A stretch of DNA of 64,000 bases from Sipunculus nudus (lineage: Eukaryota; Annelida; Sipuncula; Golfingiida; Sipunculidae): positions 79,659,300-79,723,299 of the forward strand of contig CM049314.1 in NCBI GenBank assembly GCA_026874595.1. Direction: 5' to 3'. Positions 36,422 to 51,067 of the stretch are shown piece after piece; position 1 is the first letter of the stretch; each line of letters starts with the position of its first letter. The notes under the pieces are model-generated. The model was not told the origin of the DNA. It saw only the letters and a program-made list of their open reading frames with translations, and made no database searches. A program made the translations under genes and the position numbers.

Positions 36422-39400
36422 GATTAAAACACCACACAGTTTAAGCATTTTTCAATAAATATATACGAATATAACCCATAGGGACACAGACTGCTTCCAT
36501 GGCTATATAATTGCACCTGTCAGTGAAGGTGAATGTAAAATTTAAAGGTTAAATCGTTTAAGCAAAATCAGAAAGAGAAAATTCGGATACTTTATAAAAG
36601 TAACGTTGTGGATTTTTGTGACCCTTTTGAATATTTTACCTCGTTTTTTCTACAGTTTTACACCATATTCGACAGAACTATATTACAGGAAAGTAGAATA
36701 ATACATTATTTCTTTAGAAAATAGATGTAAAAAGGATTTATCAAGACACAGTTCCTTTGCCTACAGTTTGCTTATTCTTTGCTTATGCTTTGCTTACGAT
36801 GAAAACACCACACAATTTAAGCATTTTTCCACAAATACACACAAATATGACCCATAGGGGCACAGACTGTTTACCTGGCAACAAAATGGTTACTGTTTGT
36901 GATCAGGAATCTAAATATTAAGGGTAAAATTGTTCAATCAAAACCACAATTATAAAAATCCGCTACTTTCTTAAAATGACATTATGGATTCTTTTATCCT
37001 TTTGCATATTTTACCTCAATTTTTCAACAGTTTTGCACCATATTCGACAGAAATAGATTCTCTGAATGTCGAATAATACATTATTTCTTTAGAAAATAGA
37101 TGTAAAAAGGATTTATCAAGACACAGTTCCTTTGCTTACAGTTTGCTTACGCTTTGCTTATGCTTTGCTTACGGTGAAAACACCTCAAAACTGACGCATT
37201 TTTCTATAAATATATACAAATATGACCCATAGGGACACAGACTGGTTCCATGGCTATATAATTGCACCTGTCAGTGAAGGTGGATCTAAAAATTAAGGGT
37301 AAAATCGTTTAAGCAAAATCAGATATAGAAAATTCAGATACTTTAAAAAAGTAACATTGTGGATTTTTGTGACCCTTTTGAATATTTTACTTCAATTTTG
37401 CTACAGTTTTGCACCATGTTCGACAGAAATAGACACCCGGGAAGAAGAGTAATTCATTATTTCTTAAGAAATAAGTTGCAAAAAGGATTTATGAAGACAC
37501 AGTTCCTTTGCTTACAGTTTGCTTATTCTTTGCTTATGCTTTGCTTACGATGAAAACACCACACAATTTAAGCATTTTTCCACAAATACACACAAATATG
37601 ACCCATAGGGCACAGACTGTTTACCTGGCTAAAAATAGTTCCTGTTAGTGATCAGGAATCTAAATATTAAGGGCAAAATTGTTCAATCAAAACCACAATT
37701 ATAAAAATCCGCTACTTTCTTAAAGTCACATCATGAATTTTTGTGATCCTTTTGCATATTTCATCTCAATTTTCTACAGTTTTGCACCATATTCGACAGA
37801 AATAGATTACCTGAATGTCAAATAATACATTATTTCTTGAGAAAATAGTTGCAAAAACAATTTATCAAGACACAGTTCCTTTGCTTACAGTTTGCATACG
37901 CTTTGCTTATGCTTTGCTTATGCTTTGCTTATGCTTTGCTTACGATTAAAACACCACACAGTTTAAGCATTTTTCAATAAATATATACGAATATAACCCA
38001 TAGGGACACAGACTGCTTCCATGGCTATATAATTGCAACTGTCAGTGAAGGTGAGTCTAAAATTTAAGGGTAAAATCGTTTAAGCAAAATCAGAAATAGA
38101 AAATTCCGATACTTTATAAAAGTAACGTTGTGGTTTTTTAGTGACCCTTTTGCATATTTTACCTCAATTTTTCTACAGTTTTGCCCCATATTAGACAGAA
38201 ATAGATTCCCGGGAAGTAGAATAATACATTATTTCTTCAAGAAATAGTTGCAAAAAGGAATAATTAAGACACAGCTCATATGCTTACAGTTTGCTAATGC
38301 TTTGCTTATGCTTTGCTTACGATGAAAACACCACACAATTTAAGCATTATTCTACAAATACACACAAATATAACACATGGGGACACAGACTGTTTACCTG
38401 GCTACAAAATATTTCCTGTTAGTGATCAGGAATCTAAATATTAAGGGTAAAATTGTTCAATCAAATTCAGAAATAGAAAATTCTGAAACGTTATAAGAGT
38501 GACATTGTGGATTTTTGTGAACCTTTTGCATATTTTACCTCAATTTTTCTACAGTTTTGCAGCGTTTTCAACAGAAATAGATTCCCGGGAAGTAGAATAA
38601 TACATTATTTCTTCAGAAAATAGTTGCAAAAAGGATAGTTCAAGATACAGTTCCTTTGCTTACAGTTTGCTTATTCTTTGCTTATGCTTTGCTTACGATG
38701 AAAACACCACACAATTTAAGCATTTTTCTACAAATACACAAAAATATGAACCATAGGAACACAGACTGGTTACCTGACTACAAAATAGTTCCCGTTAGTG
38801 ATCAGGTATCAAAATATTAAGGGCAAAATTGTTCAATCAAATTCAGAAATAGAAAATTCTGAAACGTTTTAGAGTGACATTGTGGATTTTTGTGAACCTT
38901 TAGCATATTTTACCTCAATTTTTCTACAGTTTTGCAGCGTTTTCGACAGAAATAGATTCCCGGGAAGTAGAATAATACATTATTTCTTCAGAAAATAGAT
39001 GCAAAAAGGATTTATCAAGACACAGTTCTTTTGCTTACAGTTTGCTTATTCTTTGCTTATGCTTTGCTTACGATGAAAACACCACACAATTTAAGCATTT
39101 TTCCACAAATACACACAAATATGACCCATAGGGACACAGACTGTTTACCTGTCTACAAAAAAGTTCCTGTAAGTGATGAGGAATCTAAATATTATGGGTA
39201 AAATTGTTCAGTGAAAACCACAATTATAAAAATCCGCTACTTTCATAATGCGAAATTATGGATTTTTTTAATCCTTTTGCATATTTTACCTCAATTTTTC
39301 TACAGTTTTGCACCATATTGGACGGAAAAAGATTCCCGGGAAGTAGAATAACACATTATTTCTTAAGAAAATGTATGCAAAAAGGATTTATCAAGACACA

Positions 39401-39447
39401 GTTCCTTTGCTTAAAGTCTGCCTACGCATTGCTTATGCTTTGCTTAC
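36422..39447. repeat. Higher-order unit 17: 8-mer A''-B-J-G'-H'-D'-E-F (3,026 bp)
   Basis: Monomers start at 36,422, 36,798, 37,173, 37,549, 37,944, 38,321, 38,697 and 39,072. It shares ATTGGACGG in F with unit 12 only. Confidence 0.92.
37880..37945. repeat. 11-bp internal repeat, six units
   Basis: Same block as at 6,362, 31,518 bp on. Confidence 0.92.
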
Positions 39448-40939
39448 GATGAAAACACCACACAATTTAAGCATTTTTCTATAAATATATACGAATATAA
39501 CCCATAGGGACACAGACTGCTTCCATGGCTATATAATTGCACCTGTCAGTGAAGGTGAATCTAAAAATTAAGGGTAAAATCGTTTGAGCAAAATCAGAAA
39601 TAGAAAATTCCGATACTTTATAAAAGTAACGTTGTGGATTTTAGTGACCCTTTTGCATATTTTACCTCAATTTTTCTACAGTTTTGCACCATAATAGACA
39701 GAAATAGATTCCCGGGAAGTAGAATAATACATTATTTCTTCAAGAAATAGTTGCAAAAAGGATTAATTAAGACACAGCTCATTTGCTTACAGTTTGCTTA
39801 TGCTTTGCTTACGATGAAAACACCACACAATTTAAGCATTATTCTACAAATACACACAAATATAACCCATGGGGACACAGACTGTTTACCTGGCTACAAA
39901 ATAGTTCCTGTTAGTGATCAGGAATCTAAATATTAAGGGTAAAATTGTTCAATCAAATTCAGAAATAGAAAATTCTGAAACGTTATAAGAGTGACATTGT
40001 GGATTTTTGTGAACCTTTTGCATATTTTACCTCAATTTTTCTACAGTTTTGCAGCGTTTTCGACAGAAATAGATTCCCGGGAAGTAGAATAATACATTAT
40101 TTCTTCAGAAAATAGTTGCAAAAAGGATAGTTCAAGATACAGTTCCTTTGCTTACAGTTTGCTTATTCTTTGCTTATGCTTTGCTTACGATGAAAACACC
40201 ACACAATTAAAGCATTTTTCTACAAATACACAAAAATATGAACCATAGGGACACAGACTGGTTACCTGACTACAAAATAGTTCCCGTTAGTGATCAGGAA
40301 TCAAAATATTAAGGGCAAAATTGTTCAATCAAATTCAGAAATAGAAAATTCTGAAACGTTTTAGAGTGACATTGTGGATTTTTGTGAACCTTTAGCATAT
40401 TTTACCTCAATTTTTCTACAGTTTTGCAGCGTTTTCGACAGAAATAGATTCCCGGGAAGTAGAATAATACATTATTTCTTCAGAAAATAGATGCAAAAAG
40501 GATTTATCAAGACAAAGTTCTTTTGCTTACAGTTTGCTTATTCTTTGCTTATGCTTTGCTTACGATGAAAACACCACACAATTTAAGCATTTTTCCACAA
40601 ATACACACAAATATGACCCATAGGGACACAGACTGTTTACCTGTCTACAAAAAAGTTCCTGTAAGTGATGAGGAATCTAAATATTATGGGTAAAATTGTT
40701 CAGTCAAAACCACAATTATAAAAATCCGCTACTTTCATAATGCGAAATTATGGATTTTTTTAATCCTTTTGCATATTTTACCTCAATTTTTCTACAGTTT
40801 TGCACCATATTCGACAGAAAAAGATTCCCGGGAAGTAGAATAACACATTATTTCTTAAGAAAATGTATGCAAAAAGGATTTATCAAGACACAGTTCCTTT
40901 GCTTAAAGTCTGCCTACGCTTTGCTTATGCTTTGCTTAC
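39448..40939. repeat. Higher-order unit 18: 4-mer H''-D-E-F (1,492 bp)
   Basis: Monomers start at 39,448, 39,813, 40,189 and 40,564. It matches unit 4 at 31,518 bp and carries the AATTAAAGC mark in E. Confidence 0.92.
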
Positions 40940-42805
40940 GATGAAAACACCAAACAATTTAAGCATTTTTCTAAATATATACGAATATAACCCATAGGGA
41001 CACAGACTGGTTCCATGGCTATATAATTGCACCTGTCAGTGAAGGTGAATCTAAAAATTAAGGGTAAAATCGTTTAAGCAAAATCAGAAATAGAAAATTC
41101 CGATACTTTATAAAAGTAACGTTGTGGATTTTAGTGACCCTTTTGCATATTTTACCTCAATTTTTCTACAGTTTTGCACCATATTAGACAGAAATAGATT
41201 CCCGGGAAGTAGAATAATACATTATTTCTTCAAGAAATAGTTGCAAAAAGGATTAATTAAGACACAGCTCATTTGCTTACAGTTTGCTTATGCTTTGCTT
41301 ACGATGAAAACACCACACAATTTAAGCATTATTCTACAAATACACACAAATATAACCCATGGGGACACAGACTGTTTACCTGGCTACAAAATAGTTCCTG
41401 TTAGTGATCAGGAATCTAAATATTAAGGGTAAAATTGTTCAATCAAATTCAGAAATAGAAAATTCTGAAACGTTATAAGAGTGACATTGTGGATTTTTGT
41501 GAACCTTTTGCATATTTTACCTCAATTTTTCTACAGTTTTGCAGCGTTTTCGACAGAAATAGATTCCCGGGAAGTAGAATAATACATTATTTCTTCAGAA
41601 AATAGTTGCAAAAAGGATAGTTCAAGATACAGTTCCTTTGCTTACAGTTTGCTTATTCTTTGCTTATGCTTTGCTTACGATGAAAACACCACACAATTTA
41701 AGCAAATTCTCTACAAATACACAAAAATATGAACCATAGGGACACAGACTGGTTACCTGACTACAAAATAGTTCCCGTTAGTGATCAGGAATCAAAATAT
41801 TAAGGGCAAAATTGTTCAATCAAATTCAGAAATAGAAAATTCTGAAACGTTTTAGAGTGACATTGTGGATTTTTGTGAACCTTTAGCATATTTTACCTCA
41901 ATTTTTCTACAGTTTTGCAGCGTTTTCGACAGAAATAGATTCCCGGGAAGTAGAATAATACATTATTTCTTCAGAAAATAGTTGCAAAAAGGATAGTTCA
42001 AGATACAGTTCCTTTGCTTACAGTTTGCTTATTCTTTGCTTATGCTTTGCTTACGATGAAAACACCACACAATTTAAGCATTTTTCTACAAATACACAAA
42101 AATATGAACCATAGGGACACAGACTGGTTACCTGACTACAAAATAGTTCCCGTTAGTGATCAGGAATCAAAATATTAAGGGCAAAATTGTTCAATCAAAT
42201 TCAGAAATAGAAAATTCTGAAACGTTTTAGAGTGACATTGTGGATTTTTGTGAACCTTTAGCATATTTTACCTCAATTTTTCTACAGTTTTGCAGCGTTT
42301 TCGACAGAAATAGATTCCCGGGAAGTAGAATAATAAATTATTTCTTCAGAAAATAGATGCAAAAAGGATTTATCAAGACACAGTTCTTTTCCTTACAGTT
42401 TGCTTATTCTTTGCTTATGCTTTGCTTACGATGAAAACACCACACAATTTAAGCATTTTTCCACAAATACACACAAATATGACCCATAGGGACACAGACT
42501 GTTTACCTGTCTACAAAAAAGTTCCTGTAAGTGATGAGGAATCTAAATATTATGGGTAAAATTGTTCAGTCAAAACCACAATTATAAAAATCCGCTACTT
42601 TCATAATGCGAAATTATGGATTTTTTTAATCCTTTTGCATATTTTACCTCAATTTTTCTACAGTTTTGCACCATATTCGACAGAAAAAGATTCCCGGGAA
42701 GTAGAATAACACATTATTTCTTAAGAAGATGTATGCAAAAAGGATTTATCAAGACACAGTTCCTTTGCTTAAAGTCTGCCTACGCTTTGCTTATGCTTTG
42801 CTTAC
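40940..42805. repeat. Higher-order unit 19: 5-mer C''-D-E*-E-F (1,866 bp)
   Basis: Monomers start at 40,940, 41,303, 41,679, 42,055 and 42,430. It matches unit 5. E* has a private C (GCAAATTCTC) near 41,709. Both units have AATAATAAATTATT in the second E. Confidence 0.92.
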
Positions 42806-45059
42806 GATGAAAACACCACACAATTTAAGCATTTTTCTATAAATATATACGAATATGACCCATAGGGACACAGACTGCTTCCCTGGCTATATAATTGCAC
42901 GTGTCAGTGAAGGTGAATGTAAAATTTAAAGGTTAAATCGTTTAAGCAAAATCAGAAATAGAAAATTCGGATACTTTATAAAAGTAACGTTGTGGATTTT
43001 TGTGACCCTTTTGAATATTTTACCTCGTTTTTTCTACAGTTTTATACCATATTCGACAGAACTATATTACAGGAAAGTAGAATAATACATTATTTCTTTA
43101 GAAAATAGATGTAAAAAGGATTTATCAAGACACAGTTCCTTTGCCTACAGTTTGCTTATTCTTTGCTTATGCTTTGCTTACGATGAAAACACCACACAAT
43201 TTAAGCATTTTTCCACAAATACACACAAATATGACCCATAGGGGCACAGACTGTTTACCTGGCTAAAAATAGTTCCTGTTAGTGATCAGGAATCTAAATA
43301 TTAAGGGCAAAATTGTTCAATCAAAACCATAATTATAAAAATCCGCTACTTTCTTTAAGTCACATCATGGATTTTTGTGATCGTTTTGCATATTTCATCT
43401 CAATTTTTCTACAGTTTTGCACCATATTCGACAGAAATAGATTACCTGAATGTCAAATAATACATTATTTCTTCAGAAAATAGTTGCAAAAAGCATTTCT
43501 CAAGACACAGTTCCTTTGCTTACAGTTTGCTTACGCTTTGCTTATGCTTTGCTTACGATTAAAACACCACACAGTTTAAGCATTTTTCTATAAATATATA
43601 CGAATATAACCCATAGGGACACAGACTGCTTCCATTGCTATATAATTGTACCTGTCAGTGAAGGTGAATCTAAAAATTAAGGGTAAAATCGTTTAAGCAA
43701 AATCAGAAATAGAAAATTCCGATACTTTATAAAAGTAACGTTGTGGATTTTAGTGACCCTTTTGCATATTTTACCTCAATTTTTCTACAGTTTTGCACCA
43801 TATTAGACAGAAATAGATTCCCGGGAAGTAGAATAATACATTATTTCTTCAAGAAATAGTTGCAAAAAGGATTAATTAAGACACAGCTCATATGCTTACA
43901 GTTTGCTTATGCTTTGCTTATGCTTTGCTTACGATGAAAACACCACACAATTTAAGCATTATTCTACAAATACACACAAATATAACCCATGGGGACACAG
44001 ACTGTTTACCTGGCTACAAAATAGTTCCTGTTAGTGATCAGGAATCTAAATATTAAGGGTAAAATTGTTCAATCAAATTCAGAAATAGAAAATTCTGAAA
44101 CGTTATAAGAGTGACATTGTGGATTTTTGTGAACCTTTTGCATATTTTACCTCAATTTTTCTACAGTTTTGCAGCGTTTTCGACAGAAATAGATTCCCGG
44201 GAAGTAGAATAATACATTATTTCTTCAGAAAATAGTTGCAAAAAGGATAGTTCAAGATACAGTTCCTTTGCTTACAGTTTGCTTATTCTTTGTTTATGCT
44301 TTGCTTATGATGAAAACACCACACAATTTAAGCATTTTTCTACAAATACACAAAAATATGAACCATAGGGACACAGACTGGTTACCTGACTACAAAATAG
44401 TTCCCGTTAGTGATCAGGAATCAAAATATTAAGGGCAAAATTGTTCAATCAAATTCAGAAATAGAAAATTCTGAAACGTTTTAGAGTGACATTGTGGATT
44501 TTTGTGAACCTTTAGCATATTTTACCTCAATTTTTCTACAGTTTTGCAGCGTTTTCGACAGAAATAGATTCCCGGGAAGTAGAATAATACATTATTTCTT
44601 CAGAAAATAGATGCAAAAAGGATTTATCAAGACACATTTCTTTTGCTTACAGTTTGCTTATTCTTTGCTTATGCTTTGCTTACGATGAAAACACCACACA
44701 ATTTAAGCATTTTTCCACAAATACACACAAATATGACCCATAGGGACACAGACTGTTTACCTGTCTACAAAAAAATTCCTGTAAGTGATGAGGAATCTAA
44801 ATATTATGGGTAAAATTGTTCAGTCAAAACCACAATTATAAAAATCCGCTACTTTCATAATGCGAAATTATGGATTTTTTTAATCCTTTTGCATATTTTA
44901 CCTCAATTTTTTTACAGTTTTGCACCATATTCGACAGAAAACGATTCCCGGGAAGTAGAATAACACATTATTTCTTAAGAAAATGTATGCAAAAAGGATT
45001 TATCAAGACACAGTTCCTTTGCTTAAAGTCTGCCTACGCTTTGCTTATGCTTTGCTTAC
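42806..45059. repeat. Higher-order unit 20: 6-mer A-G-H-D-E-F (2,254 bp)
   Basis: Monomers start at 42,806, 43,182, 43,557, 43,933, 44,309 and 44,684. It carries the unit 6 marks at 43,045 and 43,383, and a private T at 44,912 (TTTTTTTACAG). Confidence 0.92.
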
Positions 45060-48000
45060 GATGAAAACACCACACAATTTAAGCATTTTTCTATAAATAT
45101 ATACGAATATGACCCATAGGGACACAGACTGCTTCCCTGGCTATATAATTGCACGTGTCAGTGAAGGTGAATGTAAAATTTAAAGGTTAAATCGTTTAAG
45201 CAAAATCAGAAAGAGAAAATTCGGATACTTTATAAAAGTAACGTTGTGGATTTTTGTGACCCTTTTGAATATTTTACCTCGTTTTTTCTACAGTTTTGCA
45301 CCATATTCGACAGAACTATATTACAGGAAAGTAGAATAATACATTATTTCTTTAGAAAATAGATGTAAAAAGGATTTATCAAGACACAGTTCCTTTGCCT
45401 ACAGTTTGCTTATTCTTTGCTTATGCTTTGCTTACGATGAAAACACCACACAATTTAAGCATTTTTCCACAAATACACACAAATATGACCCATAGGGGCA
45501 CAGACTGTTTACCTGGCAACAAAATGGTTACTGTTTGTGATCAGGAATCTAAATATTAAGGGTAAAATTGTTCAATCAAAACCACAATTATAAAAATCCG
45601 CTACTTTCTTAAAATGACATTATGGATTCTTTTATCCTTTTGCATATTTTACCTCAATTTTTCAACAGTTTTGCACCATATTCGACAGAAATAGATTCTC
45701 TGAATGTCGAATAATACATTATTTCTTTAGAAAATAGATGTAAAATGGATTTATCAAGACACAGTTCCTTTGCTTACAGTTTGCTTACGCTTTGCTTATG
45801 CTTTGCTTACGGTGAAAACACCTCAAAACTGACGCATTTTTCTATAAATATATACAAATATGACCCATAGGGACACAGACTGGTTCCATGGCTATATAAT
45901 TGCACCTGTCAGTGAAGGTGAATCTAAAAATTAAGGGTAAAATCGTTTAAGCAAAATCAGATATAGAAAATTCAGATACTTTAAAAAAGTAACATTGTGG
46001 ATTTTTGTGACCCTTTTGAATATTTTATTTCAATTTTGCTACAGTTTTGCACCATGTTCGACAGAAATAGACACCCGGGAAGAAGAGTAATTCATTATTT
46101 CTTAAGAAATAAGTTGCAAAAAGGATTTATGAAGACACAGTTCCTTTGCTTACAGTTTGCTTATTCTTTGCTAATGCTTTGCTTACGATGAAAACACCAC
46201 ACAATTTAAGCATTTTTCCACAAATACACACAAATATGACCCATAGGGCACAGACTGTTTACCTGGGTAAAAATAGTTCCTGTTAGTGATCAGGAATCTA
46301 AATATTAAGGGCAAAATTGTTCAATCAAAACCACAATTATAAAAATCCGCTACTTTCTTAAAGTCACATCATGAATTTTTGTGATCCTTTTGCATATTTC
46401 ATCTCAATTTTCTACAGTTTTGCACCATATTCGACAGAAATAGATTACCTGAATGTCAAATAATACATTATTTCTTGAGAAAATAGTTGCAAAAACAATT
46501 TATCAAGACACAGTTCCTTTGCTTACAGTTTGCTTACGCTTTGCTTATGCTTTGCTTATGCTTTGCTTACGATTAAAACACCACACAGTTTAAGCATTTT
46601 TCAATAAATATATACGAATATAACCCATAGGGACACAGACTGCTTCCATGGCTATATAATTGCACCTGTCAGTGAAGGTGAATGTAAAATTTAAAGGTTA
46701 AATCGTTTAAGCAAAATCAGAAAGAGAAAATTCGGATACTTTATAAAAGTAACGTTGTGGATTTTTGTGACCCTTTTGAATATTTTACCTCGTTTTTTCT
46801 ACAGTTTTACACCATATTCGACAGAACTATATTACAGGAAAGTATAATAATACATTATTTCTTTAGAAAATAGATGTAAAAAGGATTTATCAAGACACAG
46901 TTCCTTTGCCTACAGTTTGCTTATTCTTTGCTTATGCTTTGCTTACGATGAAAACACCACACAATTTAAGCATTTTTCCACAAATACACACAAATATGAC
47001 CCATAGGGGCACAGACTGTTTACCTGGCAACAAAATGGTTACTGTTTGTGATCAGGAATCTAAATATTAAGGGTAAAATTGTTCAATCAAAACCACAATT
47101 ATAAAAATCCGCTACTTTCTTAAAATGACATTATGGATTCTTTTATCCTTTTGCATATTTTACCTCAATTTTTCAACAGTTTTGCACCATATTCGACAGA
47201 AATAGATTCTCTGAATGTCGAATAATACATTATTTCTTTAGAAAATAGATGTAAAAAGGATTTATCAAGACACAGTTCCTTTGCTTACAGTTTGCTTACG
47301 CTTTGCTTATGCTTTGCTTACGGTGAAAACACCTCAAAACTGACGCATTTTTCTATAAATATATACAAATATGACCCATAGGGACACAGACTGGTTCCAT
47401 GGCTATATAATTGCACCTGTCAGTGAAGGTGAATCTAAAAATTAAGGGTAAAATCGTTTAAGCAAAATCAGAAATAGAAAATTCCGATACTTTATAAAAG
47501 TAACGTTGTGGATTTTAGTGACCCTTTTGCATATTTTACCTCAATTTTTCTACAGTTTTGCACCATATTAGACAGAAATAGATTCCCGGGAAGTAGAATA
47601 ATACATTATTTCTTCAAGAAATAGTTGCAAAAAGGATTAATTAAGACACAGCTCATTTGCTTACAGTTTGCTTATGCTTTGCTTACGATGAAAACACCAC
47701 ACAATTTAAGCATTATTCTACAAATACACACAAATATAACCCATGGGGACACAGACTGTTTACCTGGCTACAAAATAGTTCCTGTTAGTGATCAGGAATC
47801 TAAATATTAAGGGTAAAATTGTTCAATCAAATTCAGAAATAGAAAATTCTGAAACGTTATAAGAGTGACATTGTGGATTTTTGTGAACCTTTTGCATATT
47901 TTACCTCAATTTTTCTACAGTTTTGCAGCGTTTTCGACAGAAATAGATTCCCGGGAAGTAGAATAATACATTATTTCTTCAGAAAATAGTTGCAAAAAGG

Positions 48001-48813
48001 ATAGTTCAAGATACAGTTCCTTTGCTTACAGTTTGCTTATTCTTTGCTTATGCTTTGCTTACGATGAAAACACCACACAATTTAAGCATTTTTCTACAAA
48101 TACACAAAAATATGAACCATAGGGACACAGACTGGTTACCTGACTACAAAATAGTTCCCGTTAGTGATCAGGAATCAAAATATTAAGGGCAAAATTGTTC
48201 AATCAAATTCAGAAATAGAAAATTCTGAAACGTTTTAGAGTGACATTGTGGATTTTTGTGAACCTTTAGCATATTTTACCTCAATTTTTCTACAGTTTTG
48301 CAGCGTTTTCGACAGAAATAGATTCCCGGGAAGTAGAATAATACATTATTTCTTCAGAAAATAGATGCAAAAAGGATTTATCAAGACACAGTTCTTTTCC
48401 TTACAGTTTGCTTATTCTTTGCTTATGCTTTGCTTACGATGAAAACACCACACAATTTAAGCATTTTTCCACAAATACACACAAATATGACCCATAGGGA
48501 CACAGACTGTTTACCTGTCTACAAAAAAGTTCCTGTAAGTGATGAGGAATCTAAATATTATGGGTAAAATTGTTCAGTCAAAACCACAATTATAAAAATC
48601 CGCTACTTTCATAATGCGAAATTATGGATTTTTTTAATCCTTTTGCATATTTTACCTCAATTTTTCTACAGTTTTGCACCATATTCGACAGAAAAAGATT
48701 CCCGGGAAGTAGAATAACACATTATTTCTTAAGAAGATGTATGCAAAAAGGATTTATCAAGACACAGTTCCTTTGCTTAAAGTCTGCCTACGCTTTGCTT
48801 ATGCTTTGCTTAC
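45060..48813. repeat. Higher-order unit 21: 10-mer A-B-J-G'-A''-B-C-D-E-F (3,754 bp)
   Basis: Monomers start at 45,060, 45,436, 45,811, 46,187 (384 bp), 46,571, 46,947, 47,322, 47,687, 48,063 and 48,438. It reads as the front of the A-B-J-G'-A'' mosaic joined to a standard B-C-D-E-F. Marks G at 45,298, T at 45,746 and G at 46,267 recur 6,008 bp downstream. T at 46,028 in J is private. Confidence 0.92.
46518..46572. repeat. 11-bp internal repeat, five units
   Basis: Five complete units, second TTTGCTTACGC. It makes a 384-bp G' monomer. Confidence 0.92.
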
Positions 48814-51067
48814 GATGAAAACACCACACAATTTAAGCATTTTTCTATAAATATATACGAATATGACCCATAGGGACACAGACTGCTTCCCTGGCTATAT
48901 AATTGCACGTGTCAGTGAAGGTGAATGTAAAATTTAAAGGTTAAATCGTTTAAGCAAAATCAGAAATAGAAAATTCGGATACTTTATAAAAGTAACGTTG
49001 TGGATTTTTGTGACCCTTTTGAATATTTTACCTCGTTTTTTCTACAGTTTTACACCATATTCGACAGAACTATATTACAGGAAAGTGGAATAATACATTA
49101 TTTCTTTAGAAAATAGATGTAAAAAGGATTTATCAAGACACAGTTCCTTTGCCTACAGTTTGCTTATTCTTTGCTTATGCTTTGCTTACGATGAAAACAC
49201 CACACAATTTAAGCATTTTTCCACAAATACACACAAATATGACCCATAGGGGCACAGACTGTTTACCTGGCTAAAAATAGTTCCTGTTAGTGATCAGGAA
49301 TCTAAATATTAAGGGCAAAATTGTTCAATCAAAACCACAATTATAAAAATCCGCTACTTTCTTTAAGTCACATCATGGATTTTTGTGATCCTTTTGCATA
49401 TTTCATCTCAATTTTTCTACAGTTTTGCACCATATTCGACAGAAATAGATTACCTGAATGTCAAATAATACATTATTTCTTCAGAAAATAGTTGCAAAAA
49501 GCATTTCTCAAGACACAGTTCCTTTGCTTACAGTTTGCTTACGCTTTGCTTATGCTTTGCTTACGATTAAAACACCACACAGTTTAAGCATTTTTCTATA
49601 AATATATACGAATATAACCCATAGGGACACAGACTGCTTCCATTGCTATATAATTGTACCTGTCAGTGAAGGTGAATCTAAAAATTAAGGGTAAAATCGT
49701 TTAAGCAAAATCAGAAATAGAAAATTCCGATACTTTATAAAAGTAACGTTGTGGATTTTAGTGACCCTTTTGCATATTTTACCTCAATTTTTCTACAGTT
49801 TTGCACCATATTAGACAGAAATAGATTCCCGGGAAGTAGAATAATACATTATTTCTTCAAGAAATAGTTGCAAAAAGGATTAATTAAGACACAGCTCATA
49901 TGCTTACAGTTTGCTTATGCTTTGCTTATGCTTTGCTTACGATGAAAACACCACACAATTTAAGCATTATTCTACAAATACACACAAATATAACCCATGG
50001 GGACACAGACTGTTTACCTGGCTACAAAATAGTTCCTGTTAGTGATCAGGAATCTAAATATTAAGGGTAAAATTGTTCAATCAAATTCAGAAATAGAAAA
50101 TTCTGAAACGTTATAAGAGTGACATTGTGGATTTTTGTGAACCTTTTGCATATTTTACCTCAATTTTTCTACAGTTTTGCAGCGTTTTCGACAGAAATAG
50201 ATTCCCGGGAAGTAGAATAATACATTATTTCTTCAGAAAATAGTTGCAAAAAGGATAGTTCAAGATACAGTTCCTTTGCTTACAGTTTGCTTATTCTTTG
50301 TTTATGCTTTGCTTATGATGAAAACACCACACAATTTAAGCATTTTTCTACAAATACACAAAAATATGAACCATAGGGACACAGACTGGTTACCTGACTA
50401 CAAAATAGTTCCCGTTAGTGATCAGGAATCAAAATATTAAGGGCAAAATTGTTCAATCAAATTCAGAAATAGAAAATTCTGAAACGTTTTAGAGTGACAT
50501 TGTGGATTTTTGTGAACCTTTAGCATATTTTACCTCAATTTTTCTACAGTTTTGCAGCGTTTTCGACAGAAATAGATTCCCGGGAAGTAGAATAATACAT
50601 TATTTCTTCAGAAAATAGATGCAAAAAGGATTTATCAAGACACATTTCTTTTGCTTACAGTTTGCTTATTCTTTGCTTATGCTTTGCTTACGATGAAAAC
50701 ACCACACAATTTAAGCATTTTTCCACAAATACACACAAATATGACCCATAGGGACACAGACTGTTTACCTGTCTACAAAAAAATTCCTGTAAGTGATGAG
50801 GAATCTAAATATTATGGGTAAAATTGTTCAGTCAAAACCACAATTATAAAAATCCGCTACTTTCATAATGCGAAATTATGGATTTTTTTAATCCTTTTGC
50901 ATATTTTACCTCAATTTTTCTACAGTTTTGCACCATATTCGACAGAAAACGATTCCCGGGAAGTAGAATAACACATTATTTCTTAAGAAAATGTATGCAA
51001 AAAGGATTTATCAAGACACAGTTCCTTTGCTTAAAGTCTGCCTACGCTTTGCTTATGCTTTGCTTAC
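48814..51067. repeat. Higher-order unit 22: 6-mer A-G-H-D-E-F (2,254 bp)
   Basis: Monomers start at 48,814, 49,190, 49,565, 49,941, 50,317 and 50,692. G at 49,087 (AAAGTGGAATAA) is private. Confidence 0.92.

Larger units (their letters stand above)
29153..40128. repeat. Large repeat beta, copy 2 (~11.0 kb)
   Basis: Partner of 17,894-28,869. The 283 bp between the copies (28,870-29,152) come from the front of an A' monomer. The corresponding spot before copy 1 (about 17,611-17,893) is F-type instead. Confidence 0.92.
31519..46997. repeat. Large repeat alpha, copy 2 (~15.5 kb)
   Basis: Partner of 1-15,478. It continues after 46,997 as an intact B-C-D-E-F, while copy 1 jumps into D, so copy 2 has the longer and more regular arrangement at this edge. 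Confidence 0.92.
41886..47431. repeat. Large repeat gamma, copy 1 (~5.5 kb)
   Basis: It matches 47,894-53,439 at 6,008 bp (16 monomers). Shared rare marks: G45,298/51,306, T45,746/51,754 (AAAATGGATT) and G46,267/52,275 (CCTGGGTAAAAATAG). Confidence 0.9.
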
